Positions 17,939-27,586 are shown, numbered from the stretch's first letter. The stretch: 64,000 bases of DNA from Stakelama portus (GCF_003171655.1 NZ_QFZL01000002.1:1-64000), one strand, 5' to 3'. Program-made: numbers and translations. Notes: generated by a model from the sequence alone, not told the origin.

Positions 17939-19000
17939 ATGAACTACCTGCGAAATGCGTGGTATGCTGCGGCGTGGCTGGACGAGATCGACGACAAGCC
18001 ACTCGCCCGGACATTTCTTGAAGAACCGGTGGTTCTCTTTCGCGATACGTCGGGTGGTCTCGTCGCCCTGGCCGATCGCTGCCCGCACCGCTTCGCGCCT
18101 CTCTCGCAGGGAAAGATCGTCGGCGATGCGATCCAGTGCCCCTATCACGGGCTGCGGTTCGACGGCCAGGGCAGCTGCGTTTACAACTATCACGGCCCGG
18201 TGCCGAAGGCTGCCAAGGTGCCAAGCTATCCCTTGATGGAACGCGATGGGCTGGTGTGGATCTGGATGGGCGATCCTGAGCTGGCCGATGAGGACAAGCT
18301 GCCTGATTTCGGAAGCTTCACCACCGACAGCGATTATGCCTTCGCCCATGGATATCTCCCCGTGACGGGCAATTACCAGCTGGTCGTCGATAACCTGCTC
18401 GACCTGACCCATGGCCAGTTCCTGCATACCGCGTTCGGCAGCCCCGATTCCACGAAGTTCGACACCAGGTGGGAAGGCACGACCGTGCACGCCAATTATC
18501 GCTTCGATGGAGAGGTGATTGCCCCTGCGGTGCAGCCGTTCTGGGAGAGCGAGTCCGCGACCTGCGACCGGTGGGCAGATATGCGCTGGGAAGCGCCAAG
18601 CAACCTCTATCTCGAAGTCGGTGTGAAGGAATGCGGGGAGTCGCGCGAGGGCGCGATCCTGTTCCCCGCAACGCATTTCCTGACCCCCGAAAGCGCAACC
18701 AGCACCCACTATTTCTGGATGCTTGCCCGCAATCGCCGGGTCGACGACGACGCCATCACACAATTGGTCTGGCAGATCACCGACAATGCCTTCCGCAACG
18801 AAGACGAACCGATGATCGCCATGGTGCAGGAGCGGATGGCGGGCCAGGATTTCGACGATCTCAAGCCGATCTTCCTGACCACCGACCGGGCGGCCGGGCG
18901 AGCCAGACAGATACTCAAGAAGCTGATCGACGAGGAGCGCTCTAGCGCAGCATCGGAGCCGGAAGCGAAATCGGAAAAGGCTCTCGCGAGCGCGAAATAG
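17939..19000 (+). CDS. Rieske non-heme iron oxygenase (VanA-type demethylase/hydroxylase)
   Basis: A 353-residue single-component alpha subunit. The Rieske cluster ligands are C48, H50, C67 and H70 (RCPHRF and QCPYHGL). The mononuclear iron site is DNLLDLTHGQFLH with D155, H158 and H163. The overall pattern matches vanillate O-demethylase oxygenase VanA, including WYFW-like HYFWMLARN. Expected chemistry is O-demethylation or hydroxylation of an aromatic or alicyclic substrate. No VanB-type reductase is in the window, so electrons must come from elsewhere. It has an acidic, lysine-rich C-terminal tail of about 20 residues. It ends the four-gene unit. Confidence 0.9.
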   Translation: MNYLRNAWYAAAWLDEIDDKPLARTFLEEPVVLFRDTSGGLVALADRCPHRFAPLSQGKIVGDAIQCPYHGLRFDGQGSCVYNYHGPVPKAAKVPSYPLMERDGLVWIWMGDPELADEDKLPDFGSFTTDSDYAFAHGYLPVTGNYQLVVDNLLDLTHGQFLHTAFGSPDSTKFDTRWEGTTVHANYRFDGEVIAPAVQPFWESESATCDRWADMRWEAPSNLYLEVGVKECGESREGAILFPATHFLTPESATSTHYFWMLARNRRVDDDAITQLVWQITDNAFRNEDEPMIAMVQERMAGQDFDDLKPIFLTTDRAAGRARQILKKLIDEERSSAASEPEAKSEKALASAK

Positions 19001-19018
19001 CCGACGCCTTGGTGATAG

Positions 19019-19053
19019 CGCGCTTCCTCGGGGCCATGCTCCGAGGAAGCGCG
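19019..19053. terminator. bidirectional stem-loop between convergent genes
   Basis: CGCGCTTCCTCGG (19019-19031) pairs perfectly with CCGAGGAAGCGCG (19041-19053), a 13-base-pair stem with a 9-base loop. It lies between the Rieske oxygenase and racemase genes, which converge. On the plus side it is followed by a mixed T-rich stretch. Confidence 0.75.
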
Positions 19054-19064
19054 ACTGGGTTTCT

Positions 19065-20147
19065 CTAACGCGTCCAGCGCGCCAGCATCTCGTCGACCGT
19101 GGGTTCGGACTCGACGCGGATCGAGGATGGCGTGCCCGACATGCGCGGTGCGGGTGCAGGTTGCACGACGCCCGCGCGTTTGACGAACGTGCCGCGCGCG
19201 ACATTGTGCGGGTGGCGCTCTGCCTCTTCCCAGTTCAGCACCGGCGTGACGCACGCGTCGGTCCCGTCGAACAGCTGCGCCCATTCGTCGCGGGTGCGCT
19301 GGGCGATCCGTTCGGCGAACAGCGCCGCCATTTCCGGCCAGGTCCTGCGGTCATTCTGCGGCATGTCTTCCGGCAAGCCGAGGCCGCGCAGAAACGCACG
19401 GAAGAAGGCAGGCTCCAGCGGGCCGACGGCGATATATTCGCCATCCGCGCATTCGTAACAGCGATAGAAGGGTGCGCCCCCGTCGATCAGATTGTCCCCC
19501 CGCCCCTCGCGCCACATGCCGCTGGCGCGCCAGGCGTGGAATACCGAGGTCATCATGCTGACCCCGTCGACCATCGCCGCATCGACGACCTGTCCCTTGC
19601 CGGTGGTGCGGGCCCTGACCAGCGCCGCCAGCACGCCGGTCAGCAGGAACATCGACCCGCCGCCATAATCGCCGACCAGATTGAGCGGCACCGGCGGCGG
19701 CGATCCGGGCGACCCCATCGCCCACAGCGCGCCGGTGATCGACAGATAGTTGAGGTCATGCCCGGCCTGCTGAGCGAGCGGCCCGTCCTGCCCCCACCCG
19801 GTCATGCGCCCATAGACGAGCGCCGGATTGGCCTCGAAACAGGTATCGGGCCCGAGGCCGAGCCGCTCCATCACACCGGGCCGCATTCCTTCAAGCACGA
19901 TGTCGGCGCGGGCGACCAGTTCAAGCGCCTGATCGCGCTGGGTCTTGAGGTTGAGTTCGATGGTCCGGCGTCCACGGTGGAGCACCGAAGCGCCAACATC
20001 GTCCCAGGCATCATCCGCGCGCTTCGGACGCGTGATGCGGAGGACTTCAGCCCCCATGTCGGCGAGGATCGTCGCGGCCAATGGGATCGGCCCGATTGCC
20101 TCGAATTCGATCACGCGCACGCCAGCCAGGGCACCGGGTTCGGTCAC
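19065..20147 (-). CDS. alpha-methylacyl-CoA racemase (CoA-transferase family III)
   Basis: A 360-residue CaiB/BaiF-superfamily protein. The catalytic residues of Mycobacterium tuberculosis MCR (H126, D156, E241) correspond to H130 (AGHDLNYL), D160 (LVGDYGGGSMF) and E245 (GPLEP), all with the same +4 offset. That marks it as a 2-methylacyl-CoA racemase and not a CoA transferase. Such enzymes epimerise (2R)- to (2S)-methylacyl-CoA so that beta-oxidation of methyl-branched chains can proceed. The start is GTG at 20147 after GGAGGG. It is the last gene of a five-gene beta-oxidation unit and points to an isoprenoid-like or steroid-like side chain. Confidence 0.92.
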   Translation of the reverse strand: MTEPGALAGVRVIEFEAIGPIPLAATILADMGAEVLRITRPKRADDAWDDVGASVLHRGRRTIELNLKTQRDQALELVARADIVLEGMRPGVMERLGLGPDTCFEANPALVYGRMTGWGQDGPLAQQAGHDLNYLSITGALWAMGSPGSPPPVPLNLVGDYGGGSMFLLTGVLAALVRARTTGKGQVVDAAMVDGVSMMTSVFHAWRASGMWREGRGDNLIDGGAPFYRCYECADGEYIAVGPLEPAFFRAFLRGLGLPEDMPQNDRRTWPEMAALFAERIAQRTRDEWAQLFDGTDACVTPVLNWEEAERHPHNVARGTFVKRAGVVQPAPAPRMSGTPSSIRVESEPTVDEMLARWTR

Positions 20148-20224
20148 GTCGTAAATCCCTCCATCATGTCATTGTCGTCGCGCAATATCGGACAGGTCGC
20201 ACCTGCCCCGCTGGCACCCAGCAC

Positions 20225-21388
20225 CTAAGGGTTGGTCAGCTTGCGCTCGTCGAGGCCAAGTCCGCGGCCGATGATCTCTTTCATGATCTCGCTCGTCCCG
20301 GCGAAGATCCGGCTGATGCGCGCGTCGGTGTACAGGCGGCTGATCCGGTACTCCTCCATGTAACCGGCGCCGCCGTGAAGCTGGACGCACTCGTCCATCA
20401 CCTGGGCTTCGACCTCGCTCGCATGCAGCTTGCATTTCGCAGCATCTTCACCGCTGAGTTCGCCGGCGTTGAGCAGCAGCACGCACTGGTCGATGAATGT
20501 CTGCGCGACATCGAGCTTGGTGCGCATTTCGGCCATCTTGAACCGGCTGTTCTGGAAGGTACCGATGGGCCGGCCGAAGGCTTTGCGCTCAGTGACATAG
20601 TCGAGCGTAAGGTCGAACGCGACTTGCGCAGTGGCCATGAAGCCGATCGCGGCAACCAGCCGCTCCTGAGCGAGCAGGCGCGTCAGATAGCGGAAACCCT
20701 GCCCCGCCTCACCAATCAGGTTCCTCGCTGGGACGACGACATCGTCGAAGAACAGTTCCGCAGTATCCTGCGACTTGAGGCCCATCTTCGCGAGCTTGGC
20801 CCCCCGTTCGAAACCCTTCATCCCGCGCTCGACAATGAACAGGCCCATTGCATGGGGTTTGTCGGGGTCGGTCCGCGCCGCGACGATGACGACATCGGCA
20901 AGGATGCCGTTCGAAATATAGGTCTTGGCCCCATTCAGCACCCAGTCGTCGCCGCGCTGCACCGCCGTGGTCCGCATCCCGGCAAGATCGCTGCCGGTCG
21001 ACGGTTCGGTCATCGCCACGGCCAGGATCGTCTCGCCGCTGACGATGCCGGGCATCAGCCGATCCTTCTGCTCGTCATTGCCGAGCTTCGCGATATAGGG
21101 CGCGACCAGATCGCTGTGCAGGTGAATGTAGAAGCCGATATCGCCGTGGCGCATATTCTCTTCGACGATGATCTGCTCGAAGCGGAAATCATCGACGCCC
21201 GCGCCACCATATTTTTCGTCTGCCCAGGTGCATAGCAGCCCGGCTTGCCCCGCCTTGGTATAGACCTCGCGATCCACGATGCCCGCTTCGCGCCAGCGCT
21301 CGGCATGGGGCGCGACCTCTGTCTGCATGAAGGCGCGTACGCTATCGCGAAACTGCTCGTGCTCGGGCTCGAAGATCACACGTTGCAT
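20225..21388 (-). CDS. acyl-CoA dehydrogenase (long-chain/isovaleryl type)
   Basis: A 387-residue FAD enzyme. Flavin motif AMTEPSTGSDLAGMRT is present. At the usual C-terminal catalytic position the sequence is IFAGTSEIM, with Ala in place of Glu. E242 in LAQERLVAA sits where long-chain and isovaleryl-CoA dehydrogenases keep their base, so the enzyme should be active with long or branched acyl-CoA. The ATG at 21388 follows GGGGAGATC. It lies 48 bases downstream of an acyl-CoA synthetase and 77 bases upstream of the racemase. Confidence 0.92.
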   Translation of the reverse strand: MQRVIFEPEHEQFRDSVRAFMQTEVAPHAERWREAGIVDREVYTKAGQAGLLCTWADEKYGGAGVDDFRFEQIIVEENMRHGDIGFYIHLHSDLVAPYIAKLGNDEQKDRLMPGIVSGETILAVAMTEPSTGSDLAGMRTTAVQRGDDWVLNGAKTYISNGILADVVIVAARTDPDKPHAMGLFIVERGMKGFERGAKLAKMGLKSQDTAELFFDDVVVPARNLIGEAGQGFRYLTRLLAQERLVAAIGFMATAQVAFDLTLDYVTERKAFGRPIGTFQNSRFKMAEMRTKLDVAQTFIDQCVLLLNAGELSGEDAAKCKLHASEVEAQVMDECVQLHGGAGYMEEYRISRLYTDARISRIFAGTSEIMKEIIGRGLGLDERKLTNP

Positions 21389-21436
21389 GGCATGATCTCC
21401 CCGCTCGTAATGCTGCCTTGAGTTACCGAAACCATC

Positions 21437-23068
21437 TTATCCAACCTGTTCTACGTAACGCGCACGCAGCGCTTTCTTGTCGAGCTTGCCGACGCTGGTC
21501 TTTTCCAGCTCGTCGACGATTTTGATCTTCTCCGGCACGCCGTAGCGCGGAATGGCACCCGCCTCGGCGGCCTCGGTCAGTCTGGCACGTATCGCTTGGA
21601 CATCGAGGTCGTAACCGTCCTGCGGCACGACCAGCGCCATCGGCCGCTCGCTCCAGCGGACATCGGGCACCGCGATCACCGCGCTTTCGGAAACGCCTTC
21701 GACCTGCGAGATCAGGCTTTCCAGCATCAGCGAGGATATCCATTCGCCGCCAGACTTGATCACGTCCTTGACCCGGTCGGTGATCCGCAACGCGCCGTCT
21801 GCGCCGAACTTGCCGATGTCGCCCGAATGCAGCCAGCCGCCGCGCCACAGTTCCTCCGACGCCTCTTCATTGCGCCAGTAGCCGCGCGTCAGCCACGGGC
21901 CACGGAAAACGACTTCGCCCTCCTCCCCCACCGCCGTGGCGCTGAGATCGGGATTGGCGGTCCGCACATCGCACAACAGGATCGGGCGACCGGGCCGGGT
22001 GCGCAGTTGCAACTGCTCCTCAAACGGAGCGGCGACTTCGGTCGCGGTCAGGTGATTGATGGTCTGGACCGCGCAGGCCTCCGACATGCCGTAGCCGCTG
22101 AAAATGTCGATGCCGTGTTGGAGCGCGGCGCGGGCCAAGCCTTCGGGCAGTGCCCCGCCCCCGATCAGCATCTTCTTGCCCGAAAGATCGACCTTCCGGA
22201 CCTTCGCCTCATCGAGCATCATCCGCAGAACCGAGGCAACGCAGTGCGAGAAGGTGACGCCCTCCTCCTCGATCAGCCTGAGCAGCGTGTCGGTCTTGTA
22301 GCGCCCCGGATAGACCTGCTTGGTGCCGAGCAGCGTTGCCGCATAGGGAAAACCCCACGCATGGGCGTGGAATAGCGGCGTGATCGGCATGTAGACGTCA
22401 TCGGCGCCGAACCGGCCCTGCGCGGGTGCGGTGCCGAACGTCGCGAGTATGGACATCGTGTGCAGGAACAGCTGCCGGTGCGAGTAATAGACGCCCTTCG
22501 GATTGCCGGTGGTGCCCGACGTATAGAACATCGTGGCGCGCGAGCGTTCGTCGATCTCGGGGTAATCGAACTCGGGCGCGGCGGCATCGGTGATGGCGTA
22601 GAATTCCGCCATCTCGACGCCGGGCGGCACTTCGAAATCACCGGCATCGCCGACAACGATGATCCGTTCCAGATTCAGGTCCGGATCGCCAGCCGTCAGC
22701 ATCGGCAGGAAATCGGGATGCGCGATGACCGTCTTCGCGCCTGCATGATCGATCGTGTAACGGACCTGATCGCGCGACAGGCGAATATTCACGGTCATCA
22801 ACACGCAGCCCATCGACGGAATGGCGTAGAAGCATTCCAGATAGCGATGCGTATCCCAGTCCAGCACGGCGACGGTCTCGCCCTGCTTCACACCGCACGC
22901 CGCCAACGCGCCCGCCAGTTTCGCCACCCGGTCCGCGAACTGCGGATAGGTAAAGCGCAGCCCGCTCGCATCCACGATCTCACCGGCAATGGTCGACCGG
23001 TTGGCGGTCGGCATGAGATGGCGGACAATCAACGGATAATCTCCGTTCGGCATCTCACCGATCATCAT
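21437..23068 (-). CDS. long-chain acyl-CoA synthetase (AMP-forming)
   Basis: A 543-residue ANL ligase. Motifs: P-loop YTSGTTGNPKG, GYGMSEACAV, LHSGDIG, RVKDVIKSGGEWISS, and the C-terminal lysine near TSVGKLDKKALR. The opening and the GGEWISS motif resemble medium/long-chain ligases. The frame is open far upstream, but the ATG at 23068 is supported by AAAGGGAGAGTC. It lies 44 bases after FadB and 48 bases before the acyl-CoA dehydrogenase. It probably activates the side-chain acid at entry to this five-gene unit. Confidence 0.93.
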   Translation of the reverse strand: MMIGEMPNGDYPLIVRHLMPTANRSTIAGEIVDASGLRFTYPQFADRVAKLAGALAACGVKQGETVAVLDWDTHRYLECFYAIPSMGCVLMTVNIRLSRDQVRYTIDHAGAKTVIAHPDFLPMLTAGDPDLNLERIIVVGDAGDFEVPPGVEMAEFYAITDAAAPEFDYPEIDERSRATMFYTSGTTGNPKGVYYSHRQLFLHTMSILATFGTAPAQGRFGADDVYMPITPLFHAHAWGFPYAATLLGTKQVYPGRYKTDTLLRLIEEEGVTFSHCVASVLRMMLDEAKVRKVDLSGKKMLIGGGALPEGLARAALQHGIDIFSGYGMSEACAVQTINHLTATEVAAPFEEQLQLRTRPGRPILLCDVRTANPDLSATAVGEEGEVVFRGPWLTRGYWRNEEASEELWRGGWLHSGDIGKFGADGALRITDRVKDVIKSGGEWISSLMLESLISQVEGVSESAVIAVPDVRWSERPMALVVPQDGYDLDVQAIRARLTEAAEAGAIPRYGVPEKIKIVDELEKTSVGKLDKKALRARYVEQVG

Positions 23069-23112
23069 GACTCTCCCTTTGGTATTTTTCTTATATCTCG
23101 AACCACCGGTAC

Positions 23113-25299
23113 TCAGGCGTCCGCAAGCGCGTCTCGCTTCTGCGCGGCGGCCTCGCCCTTGTCCGCAGCCGCGTAGAACTGCGTGCCGTTGCTCGCCATG
23201 TCGCGCAGCATTTTGGGCGGAGCGAAGCGTTCGCCATAAAGCTGCGCCAGGCGATCTGCCTCCCGCACGAACGCAGGCGCGCCCACCGTATCGATGTAGC
23301 TGACCGTGCCACCGGTCCACAGCGGGAAGCCCCAGCCGTAAACCGAGCCGAGATCACCATCCTCCGGCGTCTCGATCACGCCCTCCTCCAGACAGCGGAC
23401 GGTTTCGAGCGCCTGCGTATAGAGCAGCCGGGCCTTGAGATCCTCGATGTCCCAGTCGTCGGTCTGCGGGAAATGCTCGGCGAGACCCGGCCACAGCCGC
23501 TTCGCGCCATCTTCGGGATACTCGTAGAAACCACCGCCGGCCTTGCGGCCACCACGGCCAAGCTCGTCGCGCATCCGGCGCAGCGTCGCAACGCCAGCAG
23601 GGACGAGATAATTGTCACCTTCCTGCGCGATCGCCTGATCGACAATCGCCAGCGGCAGATCGAAGCTCAGCTCGTCAAGCAGTGTGAGCGGCCCGACGGG
23701 CATCCCGATGGCCTTGGCGGCATTCTCGATCACGGCGGGCGGCACGCCCTCACCCAGCATCGCAGCGCCTTCGTGGATCATCGTCTGGAAAACCCGGCTG
23801 GTGTAGAAGCCGCGGCTGTCGTTGACGATGATCGGCGTCTTGCGGATCTGGGCCACGAAATCGAGCGCCTTGGCCAGCGTTTCGGGCGCCGTCTGGTGCC
23901 CCATGATCAGTTCGACCAGACTCATCCGGTCGACCGGCGAAAAGAAGTGGATGCCGATGAACTGATCGGGCCGCTTCGACGCCTTTGCCAGCTCACTGAT
24001 CGGCAGGGTGGAGGTGTTCGAGCCGAACACGGCATGTTCGGGAATGACGGCTTCGGCCTTGGCGGTGGTTTCCGCCTTGATGGCCATGTCTTCGAACACC
24101 GCCTCGACGATCAGGTCACAGCCTTCGAGCAGGGCGAAGTCGTCGGTCGCAGTGATCCGGCCGAGGATGGCGTCGGCATCGCTCTCGGCCATCCTGCCCG
24201 ACGCGATGAGCTTCTGTGTCACCTTGGCGGAATACTGACGCCCCTTCTCCGCGCTCGGCACATCGCGGTCGAGCAGGACGACATCGATACCGGCCTTCGC
24301 CGAAACAAAAGCGATGCCCGCGCCCATCATGCCCGCACCAAGCACACCGAGTTTGCTCACCTTGGATTTCGGCACATCGGCAGGACGCCAGGCGCCCTTC
24401 TCCGCCGCCTTGCGGCTGATGAAGCTGGTGCGGATGATGTTGCGCGCGACCGGGTTCCCCAGCAGCTGCGCGAAATACTTGCTTTCGACCGACAGGGCCT
24501 TGTCCATCGGCAGCTGGGCGCCCTCGAACACGGTCGAAAGGATCGCCGGGCCTGCAGGCAGGTTATAGCCCTTTTTCGCCAGCTTAGCCGCCGCCATCGA
24601 ATAGTCCGCAGCATCGCTCGGCACCAGCAGGCCGAGCTTCTGCGGCGGCGGAGCGCGCTTCACGTCCCACGGCTTGACCGGATCGGGGTTGGTCGCGAGC
24701 CAGGCCCTGGCGCTGGCTTCTGCTTCGCCGGGGGCAACCACTTCATCGATGATCCCCAGTTTCAGCGCTTCCTCGACACCAACCTGCCTGCCAGACAGCA
24801 GCAGGTCCAGCGCGACCTTCACACCCGCGATGCGCAGCAGGCGCTGCGTCCCGCCCGATCCGGGCAGGAGCCCGACATTGACCTCGGGCAGCCCCACCGC
24901 CGTACCCGGACGATCCACCGCGATCCGGCGATGGCAGGCCAGCGCCAGCTCGAAGCCGCCGCCAAGGGCCAGACCGTCAAGGATCGCAACCCACGGCTTG
25001 CCCGACTGCTCGATCGCGCGGTGCATGGCGGTTGCGCCTTGCGAGAACGCGAAATGATCGTGCATCGTCGCCCGGTCATAGGCTCCGACCAGAAACTTGA
25101 GGTCCGCCCCCGCCATGAAGGCGGGCTTGGCCGATGTCAGGATCACGCCGCTGACATCGTCATCGTTGGCGAGGGTCTCGATCGCCGCAGTCATCTCGCG
25201 GACGAAATCCTGCGAAACGACGTTCATGGGGGCGTCGGCATTGTCGAGGACGAGCGTGGCCACACCATCGGCGGCCTTGGAAATCTTGATGTGTCGCAT
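23113..25299 (-). CDS. fadB-like: FadB/FadJ-type enoyl-CoA hydratase / 3-hydroxyacyl-CoA dehydrogenase
   Basis: A 728-residue bifunctional beta-oxidation protein. The N-terminal crotonase domain (about 1-190) has both catalytic glutamates, E117 in GGGFELAL and E139 in GLPEVNVGLLPG, equivalent to E119 and E139 of E. coli FadB. The NAD domain starts with LGAGMMGAGIA near residue 300, and the catalytic His is in IGIHFFSPVDRM. Two C-terminal dehydrogenase domains follow. The ATG at 25299 follows GGAGC; the longer frame to 25371 is not supported. It lies 23 bases after the thiolase gene, a fadA-fadB order. Confidence 0.95.
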   Translation of the reverse strand: MRHIKISKAADGVATLVLDNADAPMNVVSQDFVREMTAAIETLANDDDVSGVILTSAKPAFMAGADLKFLVGAYDRATMHDHFAFSQGATAMHRAIEQSGKPWVAILDGLALGGGFELALACHRRIAVDRPGTAVGLPEVNVGLLPGSGGTQRLLRIAGVKVALDLLLSGRQVGVEEALKLGIIDEVVAPGEAEASARAWLATNPDPVKPWDVKRAPPPQKLGLLVPSDAADYSMAAAKLAKKGYNLPAGPAILSTVFEGAQLPMDKALSVESKYFAQLLGNPVARNIIRTSFISRKAAEKGAWRPADVPKSKVSKLGVLGAGMMGAGIAFVSAKAGIDVVLLDRDVPSAEKGRQYSAKVTQKLIASGRMAESDADAILGRITATDDFALLEGCDLIVEAVFEDMAIKAETTAKAEAVIPEHAVFGSNTSTLPISELAKASKRPDQFIGIHFFSPVDRMSLVELIMGHQTAPETLAKALDFVAQIRKTPIIVNDSRGFYTSRVFQTMIHEGAAMLGEGVPPAVIENAAKAIGMPVGPLTLLDELSFDLPLAIVDQAIAQEGDNYLVPAGVATLRRMRDELGRGGRKAGGGFYEYPEDGAKRLWPGLAEHFPQTDDWDIEDLKARLLYTQALETVRCLEEGVIETPEDGDLGSVYGWGFPLWTGGTVSYIDTVGAPAFVREADRLAQLYGERFAPPKMLRDMASNGTQFYAAADKGEAAAQKRDALADA

Positions 25300-25322
25300 G
25301 GTCTTAAGCTCCGATGGGGCGA

Positions 25323-26528
25323 TCAAACGCGCTCGATAATGGTGGCAGTGCCCAGGCCATTGGCCGCGCACAGCGAGACGAGGGCGGTGCTGAGGTCACG
25401 CCGCTCCAGTTCGTCGAGGACGGTGCCGAGGATCATCGCCCCGGTCGCGCCCATCGGGTGCCCCATGGCGATCGCGCCGCCGTTCACGTTGATCTTGTCG
25501 TGTGGAATGTCGAGCGTGCGCATGTAGCGCAGCATCATGCTCGCGAAGGCTTCGTTCAGCTCGAACAGGTCGATATCGTCCTTGGACATGCCTGCGATGG
25601 ACAGGGCCTTCTCGCTGACCGCCGCCGGGGCGGTGAGCATGATCGTCGGCTCGGACCCGATGCTGGCATAGCTGCGGATCTTCGCGCGCGGCTTCAGGCC
25701 TGCGTTCTTGCCGAACTCCGCCGAGCCGACGAGGACGATGCCCGAACCATCGACAATGCCCGAACTGTTGCCTCCGTGGTGGACGTAGTCGAGCTGTTCG
25801 ACCTGCGGATAGCGATCCTTCACCACGGCTTCGAAGCCAGCCTTGCCGAAGCCTTCGAAGGCGGGCTTCAGCTTGGCGAGCTGTTCGAGCGTGGTGCCCG
25901 GCCTGATCGCCTCGTCATGGTCCAGCAGCACCTCGCCCAGAACATCGCGGACCGGCACGATAGCGCCGTCGAAACGGCCTTCCGCCCAGCTCTCTGCGGC
26001 ACGCCGCTGGCTTTCGATCGCATAACTGTCGACATCTTCGCGTGTATAGCCATCGAGCGTCGCGATCAGATCGGCGCCAATGCCCTGCGGCGCATAGTGA
26101 TTGCTGAAGGTAATAGCAGGGTCCGCCGCCCATGGGCCGCTATCGGTGGCCAGTCTCGTCCGGCTCATCGATTCGACACCGCCGCCAATGCCGCCCTGAA
26201 CCATCCCGGCCATCACCTGGGCCGAAATCAGGTTTACCGCGTCGAGCGCCGAGGCACAGAAGCGATTGATCTGCTGGCCGCCCACGCTCTGCGCATAGCC
26301 CGCGTTGAGCACCGCCGCGCGCGCCAGCACACCGCCCTGCTCGCCCACCGGCTGCGCGCTGCCGAGAATGACATCGTCGAGCAGCGCGGTATCGAGGTCG
26401 TTGCGGTCGCGCAGCGCTGCCAGAAGCTGGCTCGCCAATTCGACCGAGGTGACTTCATGAAGTGAGCCGTCGTCGCGGCCACGGCCACGCGGCGTGCGGA
26501 CATGATCGTAGATTAAAGCCTCTGTCAT
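25323..26528 (-). CDS. fadA-like: acetyl-CoA C-acyltransferase (FadA-type thiolase)
   Basis: A 401-residue degradative thiolase. The nucleophile is C91 in NRFCASALDAV; the His of GHPMGATGA and the final Cys in SLCAANGLG complete the site. It cleaves 3-ketoacyl-CoA to acetyl-CoA (or propionyl-CoA from 2-methyl substrates) and a shortened acyl-CoA. The ATG at 26528 follows an AGGATGCAGG ribosome-binding region. It is the first gene of the unit fadA-fadB-ligase-dehydrogenase-racemase and diverges from an SDR gene 244 bases away. Confidence 0.94.
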   Translation of the reverse strand: MTEALIYDHVRTPRGRGRDDGSLHEVTSVELASQLLAALRDRNDLDTALLDDVILGSAQPVGEQGGVLARAAVLNAGYAQSVGGQQINRFCASALDAVNLISAQVMAGMVQGGIGGGVESMSRTRLATDSGPWAADPAITFSNHYAPQGIGADLIATLDGYTREDVDSYAIESQRRAAESWAEGRFDGAIVPVRDVLGEVLLDHDEAIRPGTTLEQLAKLKPAFEGFGKAGFEAVVKDRYPQVEQLDYVHHGGNSSGIVDGSGIVLVGSAEFGKNAGLKPRAKIRSYASIGSEPTIMLTAPAAVSEKALSIAGMSKDDIDLFELNEAFASMMLRYMRTLDIPHDKINVNGGAIAMGHPMGATGAMILGTVLDELERRDLSTALVSLCAANGLGTATIIERV

Positions 26529-26772
26529 CCTGCATCCTGCTGTTGTTTTATTCGCCGGATGGCTATCGAGAACACGCTCGAAAACGGCCATCCCGACAGG
26601 GTATTTATTGACATGCCTATTAAGACGAATATCGTCAACCGCAATCAGTCGATATGGTCAGGGCGGATCCGGTAGCCGCGCGAGCCGCGCCTTCTCGCGG
26701 AGCACCTCACGAAGCGCTACGACACCAGCTCGGGTCGAATTATTCAGAATCATAACAATTGGAGAATGCAGA

Positions 26773-27579
26773 ATGGCTGACACGGCCCATGACACGGCGA
26801 GCACGGATATCGCCGAGCTCTTCTCGCTCACCGGAAAGGTGGCGCTGGTTACCGGCGGGGCGCGCGGTCTCGGCAAGATGATCGCCGCTGGCCTGTTGCG
26901 CGCTGGCGCAAAGGTCTACATCACCTCGCGCAAGGAAGATGACGCCCTCGCCGCCGCAGCAGACCTCAGCGCACTAGGCGCGTGCGAGGCGCTGCCGGGC
27001 GATGCCGGAAGCCCTGAAGGAATAACCGCATTGGCCGCGCTCTTCCGCCAGAAGGGCGAAACAGCGCTGCATATCCTCGTCAATAATGCAGGCCGGACCT
27101 GGGGCGCTCCGTTCGAGAGCTTTCCGGACAAGGCATGGGCCGGCGTGATGGCAGTCAATGTGCAGGCGCCGTTCCGGCTGATCCAGGAACTGCTTCCCGA
27201 ACTGGAAGCGGCGGCCAGCGCGGGCGACCCGGCGCGCGTGATCAACATCGGTTCAATTGCCGGCACCGTGGTGAACGATCTGCAAGCGTACAGCTATGGC
27301 GCGAGCAAGGCTGCAATCCACTATCTGGGCAGCCAGCTCGCCGCCGAGCTCGTTTCGCGGAACATCACCGTCAACACCGTGGCACCCGGCTATTTCCCGA
27401 CCGACATGACGGCGCATCTGCAAGACGAGGACTCGGGCCTCAGCAAGAAAATCCCCCTGCGCAGAATGGGGAGCCCCGCCGATATTGCAGGCGCCATCAT
27501 CTATCTGTCGAGCGCGGCGGGCGCCTATCTGACGGGTATCGTCCTGCCCGTCGACGGAGGCATCGCCGGAACGCGCTGA
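26773..27579 (+). CDS. SDR family oxidoreductase (FabG-like)
   Basis: A 268-residue short-chain dehydrogenase. TGGARGLGK near residue 27, NNAG, and catalytic S161, Y175 and K179 (YGASKAA) are intact, and the C-terminal LSSAAGAYLTGIVLPVDGG is typical of classical SDRs. STSRKED after strand 2 suggests NADP preference. The ATG at 26773 follows GGAG. It resembles gluconate 5-dehydrogenase or RhlG-type 3-oxoacyl reductases. The substrate is unknown; it may act on the pathway's ketones or hydroxyacyl-CoAs. Confidence 0.9.
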   Translation: MADTAHDTASTDIAELFSLTGKVALVTGGARGLGKMIAAGLLRAGAKVYITSRKEDDALAAAADLSALGACEALPGDAGSPEGITALAALFRQKGETALHILVNNAGRTWGAPFESFPDKAWAGVMAVNVQAPFRLIQELLPELEAAASAGDPARVINIGSIAGTVVNDLQAYSYGASKAAIHYLGSQLAAELVSRNITVNTVAPGYFPTDMTAHLQDEDSGLSKKIPLRRMGSPADIAGAIIYLSSAAGAYLTGIVLPVDGGIAGTR

Positions 27580-27586
27580 GCTGAAT

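Noticed and set aside
23473-25527. 684-codon plus-strand frame opposite the fadB-like gene
   Set aside because: Antisense shadow with no recognisable domain; the opposite strand has both catalytic domains intact.
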